Source: Agapetus fuscipes (taxonomy: Eukaryota > Arthropoda > Insecta > Trichoptera > Glossosomatidae). Taken from it: a DNA stretch of 64,000 nt. The stretch spans positions 6,820,001 to 6,884,000 of the forward strand of contig OX637363.1 in assembly GCA_951799405.1 (NCBI GenBank), written 5' to 3'. Made by a program: the position numbers and the translations under genes. The notes beneath the pieces are model-generated. The model had not been told where the DNA came from. It saw only the letters and a list, made by a program, of their open reading frames with translations, and did no database searches. This document shows positions 63,593 to 64,000 of the stretch, in pieces. Every line of letters begins with the position of its first letter. Positions within the stretch are counted from its first letter, which is position 1.

Positions 63593-64000
63593 ATCTAATC
63601 TAAGTTGCAAAGATATGTTACATTGGAGATTCACATTACATGCATTCTCACAACCAGACACGTACAAGTTCGCGCTTGCACATGCCTCATGTGAACCTAC
63701 AACATAAAAACCAAATCTCAAATGGACATACACCCTGCAACTCTTGCCGTCCTTCCCTGAGACAGGGGTGACATTGGCAAAGTGAACCATTTTTACAGCA
63801 TGGGTGGTCAGCCGCATACCAACCTATAAGTCAAGGAACACACACACACGACAAATTACATTTTATACATCACTAAATAATAATATCCAAATACAAAATA
63901 TCCATTTACAAATAAAAACAAATTCCAATTTAATAAACCCTAGCCGCCAACATTACAGATTTTAGCCAACTTTAGACATCATATCCTCCAACACGGTGTT
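63592..64000 (-). repeat. RTE-A LINE 3' end, second copy
   Basis: TCTAATCTAATCTAAGTTGC to CCAACCTATAAGTCAAGG (63835), then 3' UTR to CCTAGCCGCCAACATTACAG near 63957. The last 40 bp are unassigned. No actinin exon is visible. Confidence 0.75.

Noticed and set aside
63950..64000. Start of the next actinin exon after a CATTACAG acceptor
   Set aside because: The following codons do not encode the expected HT.YTMEH-type sequence, and CATTACAG belongs to the LINE 3' UTR.

Overview
The window looks like nuclear DNA of an insect, most likely a moth or butterfly. It is AT-rich and dense in repeats. The only host gene recognised is the muscle and cytoskeletal actin cross-linker alpha-actinin, on the + strand, entering at an internal exon (38245) and leaving at a spectrin-repeat exon (62329). 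Lepidoptera is inferred from the protein, from the repeat types, and from a 5S rRNA-derived segment (about 3488-3607, minus) that resembles my memory of silkmoth 5S more than fly 5S. Species is not determinable here.

Layout. 1-38 kb contains no host exon that I can recognise and may be upstream sequence or a long 5' intron of the actinin gene. It is built from: a complete-looking RTE-type LINE reading frame (15401-18697); many 5'-truncated LINE 3' ends; at least four tRNA-derived SINE families, some fused to each other and one fused to a 5S rRNA head; three solo LTRs with 4-bp target duplications; hAT-type elements with 8-bp target duplications; long foldback elements; and two satellites (a 20-bp unit at 6481-6940 and a 50/56-bp unit at 7770-9075).

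38.2-62.3 kb holds fourteen alpha-actinin exons, including two alternative versions of one CH2-domain exon. Splice phases agree throughout and any one isoform keeps an open frame. Thirteen spliced exons in this window would encode about 640 residues, from inside the first calponin-homology domain to the last spectrin repeat. The N-terminus and the EF-hands lie outside.

Between the two alternative exons (41734-50909) sits the best-defined mobile element: a DIRS-type tyrosine-recombinase retrotransposon on the minus strand (43911-49084). It has 194-bp inverted terminal repeats, an internal complementary region that joins the reverse complements of both outer ends across a shared 8-bp junction, and Gag, RT-RNase H and tyrosine recombinase frames. 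The recombinase frame is open in a second frame across the whole RT-RNase H region.

The last 1.7 kb (62330-64000) is again SINE and LINE sequence with no exon.
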